Assembly (NCBI RefSeq): GCF_020921035.1
Contig: NC_063152.1
Span: 3,726,001-3,790,000 of the forward strand
Source: Rhodamnia argentea
Lineage: Eukaryota; Streptophyta; Magnoliopsida; Myrtales; Myrtaceae
Reading direction: 5' to 3'
Length of the DNA stretch: 64,000 bases
The notes below the pieces were generated by a model. The model was not told where the DNA came from, ran no database searches, and was given only the letters and a program-made list of their open reading frames with translations. Below, one piece after another: positions 22,560 to 33,428 of the stretch; positions within the stretch are counted from its first letter, which is position 1, and each line of letters starts with the position of its first letter. Position numbers and translations under genes: made by a program.

Positions 22560-23580
22560 TAAGGTTCTCCATGGGGATTAACGTTGACGGTAACTGCTAA
22601 CGTGATTGCCCCTTCATTACCCAACATTGCACTCCTCGTGGCCGTTCGATCGAAAGTTGATGAAATACTGACCGTCGGATTGGGGATTATTAAACGGAAA
22701 GATGAAATTTTCGGTTTTTCCGTTTTTCACACGGCGAGATCACTCGTCATCCAATCACCGAAACGACAGGTGTGCGTCCGATAACGGTCGATCTCCACCA
22801 CAAATGGAGAGACCGTTGACTCTGACCAGCTTCATGGATGGACTGGTTCTTCAACTGAGCTCGCTTGCAGGTGCTAGTATCAAATCCATGCCTGCACTTC
22901 TGTTTTCTCGAGCTTTCTGCTGTACAACTATAAGCTCAGTTAGTGATTGGGTCCAGTCGAAGATAAGCTCGGAACAAAGGACTCCGATCGCCTTGTGTTG
23001 AAGTTCGTTTGCTGCGGGTTTGCCCAACCGTTTCTTCTACTGGGTTTTGTTCAAGATCTGCATTTGAATTTGCACACAGCGTTTGAGAGTTAATGCTCAC
23101 TTGAGGTCAAGAAGAATGGTTGCGCAAATCAAAGATAGGAAGAAGAAGAAGGAGAAGGAAGAGGAATGTGAGGACAGAACTGAAGTGAACTGAAAGTCAA
23201 TGGTTAATGGTCTTGTGCTGTCCAAACCATTATGTGGATGCTTTTTTCGGGTTAGTTCGCTATTACCCTTGACCATGTTGTTGGCAAATTAGGTAGCGAG
23301 GCAAGCCGCGTATCTGTTCGAGCCTCGTGTAAGACAGCATCTTGATGAATGTTCCGATTGCAATCTTTGAGCCATTGGCACGAAAGATGTGTGCTAAGGA
23401 GCCGGTCAAGTACTCGCAGATCAGAGAACTGAAAGAGCAAGGGAGTTCCGAACCAATTGCTGTATCGCTCTCAACTAAGCTCAGATGCAGGTGCTCCTTT
23501 TATCTTAATCACTTCACCTACTTGCCAGCATCAATTCGCGCTTCAAATTCATGTCTCGGTAGTCTCTTCCAATAGTTTAT
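22560..23580. repeat. Conserved 3'-flank module present in all three units
   Basis: This about 1-kb stretch has counterparts at about 44.8-45.9 kb (B) and 57.3-58.4 kb (C). It includes two related words ending ttgcaggtgct or atgcaggtgct (near 22866 and 23488). Short open stretches occur, for example 23342-23575 (+), but the reading frames are not kept between A/C and B. A protein role is therefore unlikely. Function unknown: perhaps 3'UTR, a convergent non-coding transcript, or passive hitch-hiking. Confidence 0.45.
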
Positions 23581-24070
23581 GATGGAAGATTGCTGAATTA
23601 TAACTTATGATCATCTCTATATGTCCGGTTAATCTCCGGTTCTTAAGATTGCAGCTATTTTACCTGTTCCTATGCATATGCAACTTTCCATTCTGATGAG
23701 CTTTTGGGTAGGGTTTTGGATACTTTGTAAGACATTTCCAGAAACCAACTGTTAAGACCTGAAAGAAGTGCTAATAAGAGGCAGTTTACAGAAAACAGGA
23801 AGAAAAGAGAAGAATTGGAAGGAAAAAGAAATGATTTGGAGGCAAAGATGGAGTTCGTTGTGGCGTCTTATATAATGTACAATGAGATCTGACTGAGCAA
23901 CTCTGGGCAACTAGTCAGTATAAGTTGCAAAACTAAGGTTAAATGAACTGAGTCATTCTGCCTGACTCGCTTCTATCATGCATCTCTTCCTGATCCACCT
24001 TATCCAGTTTTTCCATCACTTGCAGAAGCTCGAGATTGCAAGCGGCTTCTGGGACAGCTGAGGATAGGTT

Positions 24071-27000
24071 TCAGTTATCTCCGACAACTGAACCTGGTGG
24101 CTTTGTCACCCACTTCTTAATCATGAGGAGTATGCACTTTCCAGCTAAGTCAATGCACCATGTGGTTATCCCAACAAACAGACATATTCCCCATTCTGTG
24201 CATGTCAATCTTGAATCACCTGCAATGCGATGTGCTGTCTCGAGATATTCGACCTGCAACAACAAAGCCGCAACTACACCCACCCAGAACCATTTACCGC
24301 GTTGGACCCCTCTGAATATGTTCTTCTTCTCGGGCTCTCGGGCATTGAACATGTTGAATACCTGGCATAGAAAAAAGCTGTTGAAAATCGCAGTCTCAAT
24401 TACCTTCTTGTTAAGCCTGAGCATTGTAGGCCCTTTAGATTGTATGGTTGCCAAAAGAGATGCCTGGTAAGCTGATTGTATGAAAATATTCACCCACATG
24501 GCCTTGGTAATGAGTTGTTTATGTGCTCCAGCTGTGAATTTCTTCATGAGCATATCACCAGGTGGCTCCATCAAAAGAGCCAGACCACCTAGAAGAGTCA
24601 AAACTGAGATTGCCCAGTTCAACTGAACCGTCGTTATAGGCGAACTTCCATGGCAGGCAACCGTGATTAACTGTATCAACAACCCGGCAAAGGTCATAGT
24701 CAGCTGAAATTGAATGTACTTTCGCATATTACTGTATATGCATCTTCCACACTCCATTATGGCCCAGATGGATGAGAAATTGCCTTCCGTGATGACGATG
24801 TCGGCGCTCTTTCTTGCAATCTCAGCGCTCCAAGTACCAAATGTGAGTCCCACATCAGCAGCTTTTAGCATGGGAATGTCATTTGTTCTGTTTCCCACCA
24901 CTGCAACTGTGTGTCCTTGATCTTTCAAGCAATTCACCAGAAGAAGCCGATCTGATGGGAGGGAGTTTCCCATCACAGAAATTCTAGCTGCCATGTCCAT
25001 CCTCTGTTCCACAGTGCTATTCCGAAAACTTTCACCTGTGATGACCTGTGCATCTGAATCAGGCGGTATCACTTCAATCTCTGCAGCAATGCTCTGAAGC
25101 ATCGAAACCTTCTCACTCGATACTAATAGTACTTTGATTCCGGCTTCTCTACATTTATTTATCACCTCTCTTGTATCTTCCCTGCTAGTCTTGTTCAGCC
25201 CCAATAGTCCCAGCATCGTTAGATTGCCTTCATCAAACCTGGAGTCATCAACTTGCTTACAAGCAAATGCGATGGATTCAAGACCGTTTGACAGCATTTG
25301 CTCAATGATGTCTCCAAAAATCGTCTTCTCACTTATATCCATGGACCTTGGTATCCCTTCAATGTCATAAAATTGTGAACACATGTCTACTATTAGTGTT
25401 GCAGGTCCCCTGAAGTGCAAGAACCTAGGCCCGTTACCTCCATCCTTTCCAAGCAATGCTGCAACTATGTTCTTGTTGTGGGTTGGCTGTTCAAACTTAA
25501 CGATACTGTGAAGTTGCTCCCAGGTTTCCGTTTTCAGTCCCCATTTCTCTGCGGCCCAAGAAAGGATTGAGTTATCCATTGAGGATTGGCTGTTCTCTGC
25601 TAGTAAAGACGATATGCCAATTCCATCGCAAAGTGCTTCCCAAACATGACTCGGTACCTTGGAATCTTCACTGATAACTTCTTTACCAATCCAGCACCTT
25701 TCCACTTCTTGTGGCGTCAATGGTAGTCCCTCTGCTCTGTCAGTGCAGATAACTGTGACTGATGCCATGGTGACTGTAATGGATGGTTCTTGAGCAAAGG
25801 TCCTGTCACCTAGCATCCTCTTGTTCCAGCAAGTGATGGCAATGGTGATTGCTAATGGTAGTCCTTCAGCTATTCCAACTAGTAGCAAAATGAATGAAGT
25901 CAACATATTCAACATCCCGCTTGGTCTCAGAGCAACTCTTTTTATAGCTTCAATTAATGCCTTCAGAGAAGGTGGCTTCCCTGAGAAGTCCGGCAGGCCT
26001 GAGTTTTGATGTTCCTTCTTGAGATTGAACCGCAAAAACAACACCACGGTGATGATCATTGAGATGACAACACCAATTATTTGTTTCATGGTGCTCAGCT
26101 TGTTGAGTTGCTTCTCTACTGGTGTCCTTTTTAAAGTTTGGGCTCTCCTCGACATAATGCCCAACTCTGTCTCGGCACCGACTGAGGTCACCAGCATTTG
26201 GCCAGCACCATCAATTACTTTGGAACCACAAAACAAGAATGGATTATGATCATCGATGATGGCATCAGCTTTATCACTCACTTCCAAGGATCCAGGGGGT
26301 ACGAGCAAACCATCTGCAGGAACTTGGTCTCCCTTCTCTAATAGCACAATATCTCCCAAGAGGACATCGGAGATGCAAATAGTTTGACGGTTTCCACCTC
26401 TTACAACACGAACTTCCAGTTTCTGATTTTGCCAAGGATGGTTTCTCGACAGCTGACGCGAACTTTCATTCCGATATTCACAAACTGAATGGACCGTCAC
26501 GATCAGAATGACGGCACCTAGTGTAAGAGCGCCTTCATACCAACCCGTTCTCAGTCCTTTCTCTTTGATCCCAAAGGCCGACGACAGAATGGCCAAAATC
26601 AGGAGAAGCAAAATGGTGCAACTATTGCAAGATTTCCCGAGGAAGTGGACGAACCTTCTGTTATGAGCCTCCAACTCGGGTTTAAGGATTGTAGCGTGTC
26701 GGCGAAGGCGAAGGAGGTCCTCCTTATGACCTGGAATTCCGTTGACCATATCACTGTTGAGAGCCTCAGCTATCCCTTGGACACCTCCAAAGGCTTGTAA
26801 GCTAGTCAAATCCTTCTCCATTATCATCCTAGCAACGTTTTCAATTTGGAGCACCAAATCAGTAGCTTCGTGAATGTTGCGCCCATTATCGATGAGCAAC
26901 TCATGTGTGGGCTCTGGTTCCCTGGTATTAGGTACTGTGATCTGCAATAACAGGATATGTTACTTCAGGTGTAGAAATTCCTTCCCCATGTTTTCCTGTA

Positions 27001-28766
27001 AGCTGCTGCACTATTTCACAGCTTAAAAAGCATCACAAGAGAGCAATTCCAGATCTTTATCTGAAATCATTTCAGCGCATTTCGAGCTATACTTCTAACG
27101 GTCGATATCATATGTGCTCATCTGATTAGTACAGAGAATAATAGATAATGTGTGAAGCCCATCAATGCATGAAGTAGACAAATTGCTATCAGCAATACAT
27201 ACATACATACATACATACATACATACATACATACAAGTGTAGATTCGATGGTTGAAACATGATTTGTGGCTTCAGAACACTTCATGGAAATCAGTTGCAG
27301 CAGGCCTAGAGATTATAGTTTCAGCACTAAGGAGTAACAGCGCGAAAGTAGCTTTCAAGTTTCACAATCCACTGATTCATTATGTGGAAAACTGATCTTT
27401 TTGTGACCCAGTACCCATGGAATGCAACTGAGACCAGTTCAATGTTGCTGCTGAGAAGCCTAAGGGACAATTCTACCAATCTCATCTAGCTACCTACCCA
27501 TCGATGCTTCGTGTTCATCGGCACAATTGCTCTAGATGGTGCATGGATATGGGTCGATGACGCTGGAACTTTTATGACTCGATAGGACGTGGAGGAGGAA
27601 CCAGTCTGGGTTCAAAATGGGAATGTCGCCATCACATGAAAGATCGGTCGGAGATTGGTGAACTTCTAAGCAAGACAAAGACACGAAAGATCACTTGTTA
27701 AATGTTTTGGTGGTGAGTTGTTATGAAAGTGCTTTGTGGTCTTGTGATGGAAAAAGCAATGATCTAAGACTACTCACTCCAAGCTGTGTCTCCATCCCGG
27801 TTTTATCTGCTGTCGAAACTACCCGGAGAAACTTGAAGACCAAGGAGACCGAACGCCACCACCTCCTCAGGGTTTTGCCAGCATCGTGGAGAACCGGTTG
27901 CTGCGACTCGACATCTCGATCTTCAACTGCACATGCCTTAATCTCAGTGTCATTTGATGTCGCCATCACATGAAGGATCGGTCGGAGGTTGGTGGACTTC
28001 TAAGCAAGACAAAGACACGAAAGATCACTTGTTAAATGTTTTGGTGGTGAGTTGTTATGAAAGTGCTTTGTGGTCTTGTGATGGAAAAAGCAATGATCTA
28101 AGACTACTCACTCCAAGCTGTGTCTCCATCCCGGTTTTATCTGCTGTCGAAACTACCCGGAGAAACTTGAAGACCAAGGAGACCGAACGCCACCACCTCC
28201 TCAGGGTTTTGCCAGCATCGTGGAGAACCGGTTGCTGCGACTCGACATCTCGATCTTCAACTGCACATGCCTTAATCTCAGTGTCATTTGATGTCGCCAT
28301 CACATGAAGGATCGGTCGGAGATTGGTGAACTTCTAAGCAAGACAAAGACACGAAAGAGCACTTGTTAAATGTTTTGGTGGTGAGTTGTTATGAAAGTGC
28401 TTTGTGGTCTTGTGATGGAAAAAGCAATGATCTGAGACTACTCACTCCAAGCCGTGTCTCCATCCCGGTTTTATCTGCTGTTGAAACGACCCGGAGAAAC
28501 TTGAAGACCAAGGAGACCGAACGCCACCACCTCCTCAGGGTTTTGCCAGCATCGTGGAGAACCGGTTGCTGCGACTCGACATCTCCATCTTCAACTGCAC
28601 ATGCCTTAATCTCAGGGTCATTTGCTGTCGAAATGAGAATTGGATTTGCCTTCAGGAACTGGAAGGCCCATCGCCACCGCCTCCCTGGGGCTCCGCCGGC
28701 ATCGTTGAGGAGGCTCTCCTGCTGAGACTCGATGTCCGAGGCATCTGCCGAGCTCTTCTGCGACAT
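24071..28766 (-). CDS. ACA-like P2B Ca2+-ATPase copy A, predicted catalytically dead, with extra N-terminal exons
   Basis: Related to plant autoinhibited Ca2+-ATPases. Exon 1 is 28446-28766 (start ATG at 28764-28766, donor GTGAGT) and the giant exon is 24071-26941 (acceptor TTATTGCAG). Together they give 1063 aa, close to the family's ~1030-1075. Two in-frame 222-bp exon copies (28112-28333 and 27778-27999) could add 148 aa. Fold landmarks are retained: the N-terminal Arg/Trp module, ALQAFGGVQG-like segment, TM1/TM2 (CTILLLLILAIL, ALTLGAVILIV), the M4 'AEGLPLAI', and the C-terminal TM block. Catalytic marks are lost: no TGES after LEVSDKADA; DKTGT reads DRAEG (Asp at 25739-25741); the TGD-like motif reads SSE; TGDGxND reads GNRTND; M6 lacks the Asn/Asp pair (NWAISVLTLLGG); and PEGL reads AEGL. 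Pumping is therefore unlikely, and a regulatory or structural role is only inference. A CGA-to-TGA change truncates the tail relative to B and C. Confidence 0.8.
27199..27236. repeat. (CATA)n microsatellite in the ATPase A intron
   Basis: Tetranucleotide run in the last intron. The orthologous run in unit B (49507-49550) changes into (CGTA)n, and unit C has almost none at this position. Confidence 0.9.
27625..28625 (-). repeat. 334-bp tandem array containing the ATPase regulatory exon
   Basis: Units start at 27625, 27959 and 28293, and units 1 and 2 are almost identical. Each full unit holds a 112-bp intron-like part with donor GTGAGT and acceptor CTTGCTTAG, plus a 222-bp open segment (27778-27999; 28112-28333) whose frame opens exactly at the acceptor, since an in-frame TAG is the splice site itself. 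The third unit merges into exon 1. The encoded module contains DVESQQPVLHDAG and RRWWRSVSLVFKFLRVV. Phase 0 on both sides means units can be included or skipped without a frameshift. Confidence 0.85.
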
Positions 28767-28970
28767 CTTTTTGGAGGGAGCTTCCCGTTGATCAACTGGC
28801 AAAGAGAGAACTAGTCCACTTACCAGGTAACACAACACATACTCTGTCTCTCCAGTGAACTTCTAGCGAAGATAGGGAGGAAAACTTTACCTGTTACGTG
28901 AACCCAGAGGAAGTAGATGCTTGAAGAACCGTAGCAGAAGAAGAACGACATTGGAACTCGAGTTGAGCCC

Positions 28971-28980
28971 CTTCTTATAG
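28971..28980 (-). promoter_or_regulatory. Candidate TATA box of ATPase A
   Basis: Minus-strand CTATAAGAAG lies about 210 bp upstream of the start codon and just before a leader that ends in a plausible donor (AACAG|GTAAAG, around 28888). The same box is present in the orphan copy (40091-40100) and in unit B (about 51323-51332). Confidence 0.45.
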
Positions 28981-29229
28981 AGGCTGAAAAGCGCGTCGAA
29001 CCTGGAGGGAAATGCCTGACACATTTCGCTGCATACGTGCAAGTTTGAAAGTGCAGTACACGGTGGAGCTTGGCAGAAATACACGTCGACGTGTATATAA
29101 TTTGAAAGTCTCCAGTGTTACAGGTTAAATAGAAGACCATGCTTTTGTTTCGGAGAAAATTTCATGATAAATACAAACCTATTTTTCGAGAAATCTTTTT
29201 CTAGCTCATTCATTTGCCTAACTTTAAGT

Positions 29230-29248
29230 TTTTTTTTTTTTTTTTTGT

Positions 29249-29345
<97 letters not shown>
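29230..29345. repeat. Compound microsatellite T(n)-(CT)n-(AT)n-T(n)
   Basis: Poly-T, then a CT run, then an AT run, then poly-T, upstream of the ATPase A promoter. The paralogous copy at 40350-40411 has lost nearly all CT repeats and part of the AT run, showing rapid length change since duplication. Confidence 0.95.
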
Positions 29346-29346
<1 letters not shown>

Positions 29347-30200
29347 ACGGTAAATGATTTTCTTTTTACCAATCATTTTCAACGAACCAAGCACATAAAA
29401 GTTCAGAAAATCAACTCCGGAAAAATTCTTTCGCTCAAACAAATCGTATGGCATTTCATTTGATGGTGCCTTACGCAATGAGCACATTTTGGCACCATTT
29501 TTATGGGGAGAGTCAACCCTAGCGTGTCCACGCTCCCCGCGGTGATTTTTCTAGCACACGCGTGACATTTTAACCCCATGCCCAACTTCACGAAAATGGA
29601 TCATATAATGGGAACGCAAGAGCCATTTGGTCCGATCTCGCGGGATCGGAGGCTTATTCGATGCACGTGGACGGGTCGATTTGCACGCGTTTGCGGAAAT
29701 CAAGAAGAGTTGGACGTCGGAGGCAGGTGGAGGACGAGTAGCGTCCCCGTCGTCCTTCTCTGTTATTGAATGGAGTAGGGCATGGTTTGTTGCTATGGTA
29801 TCACGCTCGTCGCTTCATGGCAGGAGTCCAAAGATATTTCTGCATGACTTCCATGGGAAAATGGTGAGGGGTTTTGGAGGAGAATGAGGGGGAATCATGG
29901 ACTGTACTAGCATAAGACTTGTACATTCGCCGACGGGGTGTCGCCGTCCTACGTGGTACGACCGCCACGTCTTTTATTGCCAGTGAAAATTAGCCGGAAG
30001 GTCTACCATTGCGTTTGATTTGCTTTTGCTTTTAGGAAAAGCCCTTAAGGAAATGCACAAGATTTTAAAGGAGTTTTCCAAAGTGCAATCTGTGTTTGTT
30101 AAATTATAATCTAAAGTCCTTGTAAAGTAACTTTGAGAAATATTCCATTTGCAAAGAACTTTTTCGACTTTTTTGTTCCAAAAAATAAAATCAAACCCTT

Positions 30201-31354
30201 CGCCAGCTTTTTGTCATATAGATATTAGGCGAAACAGATGCACATGACCCCATCTGAATTCATAGGTTATGAACATACAACACAAAGTCATTTTGACCTT
30301 TCCCTATCCCAACTCTTAGTGAAAATTGCATGGGCATTCATTCGAAGTTGATTTACTTGACGGGTGCACATATTTCGTAGAATTTTTTTTCAACGATCCA
30401 ACAAGAGGGTCTTCTCAATATAGGTCCATTAGCTTATTGTATTCGTGCTAATTCGTAATATTATAATCAACCTAGCATGTACACCTGTCATAACGAGCGA
30501 TCTCGCAGTGATTTTCGAAGCAAACTACGTACCATTGACCCCATGATCCATCCTCAACAAAGATGCTGGTGACCACAAAGTCATTTGCACAGGATGATTA
30601 CGTTAAACATCGAACGCGCTTTCAAAGACCGTCCTTCCGATTTATCCCCCCAACATCTCAAGAAATCTAAGGAGTAAAATGAGGCAAAGTTATTCTTCTT
30701 CTAGTCGTCATCGTGAAGTTTCCAAGTTGCTTCTTTCCCTTTCTTTTTTATTTGCTGAAAGAGAGGAACTCAAGTAGCAAATCTGCTAACTGATTTTGTC
30801 TTTTTCACTAACAAAGATATCTAAAGTGACCATTAGCGTACAAAAATTAGCGTTAATTCCGTAAGGGATTCCCAAAGAATGGAAAAGGGAAAATTAACCA
30901 TTCACCTAAACATTAAAGCCATAAATTGCTGTCGATAATGAAAAAAAAAATATTAACTGATTATTTTCAGCGATATGAGTGACTATTTTGAGAAAAAAAA
31001 ATATTTTTTAAAATTTTTCATTTTTCACAAAACAAACGCTTCCTAATTAAAGAAATGGTTAATATCATGAAAAAATCAAAACCGGTACACTTGTGACAAA
31101 AAAAAAATGTGGCATTTTTAATTAATTTTTTAAATTCTAATTGGTAATTTTTTTAAAAATTAGATTTTTAAAAAAGAAAAATTAACAGAAAATTTTCAAA
31201 ATAAAAAGTTTATTTAAAATATTAAGTTAAAAAATGAACAAGAAAACTAAAAAAAAAACAAAAAACAAAGCCATTTTGACCTTTCTCTAACCCAACTCTT
31301 AGTGAAAATTGCACGGGCATTCATTTGAAATTGATTTACTTCAGGGAGCACATA
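30201..31354. other. Spacer with start of second-layer duplications
   Basis: Contains the first copy of the 'gatccaacaagagggt' word (about 30397) and of the 'aggaactcaagtagcaaatc' word (about 30765), both recurring further right. A truncated foldback end (ggttaatatcatgaaaaaat) occurs at about 31058. No gene recognised. Confidence 0.5.
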
Positions 31355-33018
31355 TTTCGTAGAATTTTCTTTCACCGATCCAACAAGAGGGTTTGCTCAA
31401 TATAGATCGATGAGCTTATTGTATTCGTGCTAATTCGTAATATTATAATCAATCTAGCACGTACACGCATCATAACAAGCGATCTCGCAGTGATTTTCCA
31501 AGCAACTAACGCCATTGACCCCATGATCCGTTCTCAAAAAAGATGCTGGTGACCACAAAGTCGTTTGCACGGGACGATATGCTTTGCCTTTTGCAGAATT
31601 GGAGGTTCATTCAACGCGAGGAAGCAGAGACCAGACAGGACAACGACTAAAAAGACCGATCAAGTTAAAAGCTTCGTATTTGCCCTCCACGAACCAAGAC
31701 AAGTCAGACATTGGGAATCCGGAACCAGTTAAGTGTTCGGACCGGACTTTCTTTGGTTGGTTGCTCCGATAAAAGAATGAATCTCGCTCTGATAAATTTG
31801 TGTCCAAAAACTGTGTTTCTCCACGGATTCTGTCTCAAGTCTGTATTTTGTTGGGAAAGTGGGAGATCGAACAATAAAATAGATTAAGTACAAAAATAAA
31901 TTGAACACCATGTTTATGCAATTCGGTCATGGAGATCTACGTTCATGAGGAGGCAGCAAATTTAATCCAATGAGGTGAAAGATTTTGCCCGAATTTGTTC
32001 ATTGGACTCACGGGTACGTGTCTAGCTTTTGGTTATCTTGGTCATGTTCCTTGATTCCTCATCAATATCACTGAATGAATTGTCAAAGCTTGAAAGTTGG
32101 AATTAAATTCTTTAAATTGTCTAGATGGACACAATTGTTAAAATGTGAAAAAAGTTTATAACTCAATTGAAAAAATCGAAAGATTCAGAACTGAATTGAC
32201 GAAAGTGTAATAGGTTTAGGGACATTTTTGGACAATTCTCCTTATTCTTTGTAAAGCTTGATAGTTTGATTCTTCAACTCAACCTCGTTGGGACACCATC
32301 TAACCGTATTTGGGACCAAACGTCGCTGGGGTTGCGCGGTGTGGCTTGTGATGGGAAGTAGTGAAGCGGAACTACATCGGAGACGACGGTGGTGGGATAG
32401 CCGATAGTGATGGTTCAAAGAAAAGAGGAAGAAGAAGAAAATAAAAAGTGGGTAGAATACTCCATGTGTCGCGTTCAAATATACAAAAAGATCATTTATT
32501 TAATGTAATTCTAAAGGTTCGGAACTAAATTGAACAAGAAAGTTTTCATGAATTACATTAAATATCGAACGCGCTTTCAAAGACCGTCCTTCCGATTTAT
32601 CCCCCCAAACATTTCATGAAATCTAAGGAGTAAAATGAGGCAAAGTCAAAGTCATCATTCTTCTAGCCGTCATCGTGAAGTTTCCAAGTTGTTTCTTTCC
32701 CTTTCTTTTTTATTTGCTAAAAGACAGGAACTCAAATGGCAAGTCCACCAACTGATTTTGTCTTTTTCACTAACAAAGATATCCAAAGTGACCATTAGCG
32801 TACAAAAATTATCAATCATACCGAAAGGGATTCCCAAGGCATGGAAAAGGGAAAATTCATCATTCACCTAAACATTAAAGCCATAAATTATTGTAGATAA
32901 CAAAAAAAAAAAATTATTAGTTGATTATTTTCAGCGATATGAGTGACTATTTTTAGAAAAATATTTTTTAAAATTTTTCATTTTTTCACAAAACAAACGC
33001 ACCCTAATTTAAAAAAAA

Positions 33019-33428
33019 GGTTAATATCACGAAAAATCTCAAAATGTTACACTTGTAACAAATTTTCCTCAAATTATATTTTTGACTAAAAAAATCCCAA
33101 ACGGGTACACATTTAACAAATGTATTCAAACTGATATATTTGTGATAAATTTACCTTCCGTTAGTTTCTCGTTAAATTTTACTATTAAATTATGGAGTTG
33201 GATGACACGTGATTGTCGGCGGATGTACTAGTTTGAGATTTTTACCATTTGTTTGTGACAGATGTATCGGTTTGGGATTTTTCGTGATATTAACCCCGAT
33301 TTAACGTAAATTTGTCATATGTGTCCCAATTTGGAGTTTTTGATGGTCAAAAAATATATTTTCTGATAAATTTGTCACAGTATACCAGTTTGGAGATTTT
33401 CGTGATCCAAAAAATAGTTTGAGATAAG
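33019..33428. mobile_element. Foldback element family, copy 1 (truncated right)
   Basis: The left end, ggttaatatcacgaaaaatc, is mirrored by ggatttttcgtgatattaacc near 33276-33296, with 'tttgtcacag' and 'tttgtgataaatttacc' words in between. The right part stops at the junction with the next tandem spacer copy. Other copies are at about 35849-36326 and 53769-54193. Confidence 0.6.

Larger units (their letters stand above)
21275..30200. repeat. Segmental duplication unit A (ATPase copy A and flanks)
   Basis: From 'ggttagggttcttctatggg' onward the sequence is nearly identical to that starting at about 55928 (offset about 34,650 for the first kilobases). Unit B (44.7-51.5 kb) shares the ATPase and part of both flanks. 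The 28363-30200 part is additionally copied at 39485-41275. The differences are point changes plus discrete insertions and deletions, so this is a relatively recent tandem duplication. Confidence 0.85.

Noticed and set aside
24036-24470. Plus-strand open frame of 144 codons (with counterparts at 46345 and 58804)
   Set aside because: Antisense shadow of the ATPase C-terminal region; it recurs in all copies simply because the coding strand is conserved.
27199-27236. CRISPR-like regular array
   Set aside because: Simple CATA microsatellite with no spacers, in a plant nuclear context.
27695-28725. Plus-strand open frames beginning MLNVLVVSCYES, repeated
   Set aside because: Antisense to the tandem N-terminal ATPase exons; the minus-strand reading has splice sites and a family-like motif.
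29164-29487. Open frames rich in Ser-Leu, Ile-Tyr or Arg-Glu repeats
   Set aside because: Translations of the CT/AT microsatellite on both strands.
31584-31807. Small open frames repeated at 33660 and 52421
   Set aside because: Kept only because the spacer is a recent duplication; composition is not protein-like and frames differ in the third copy.
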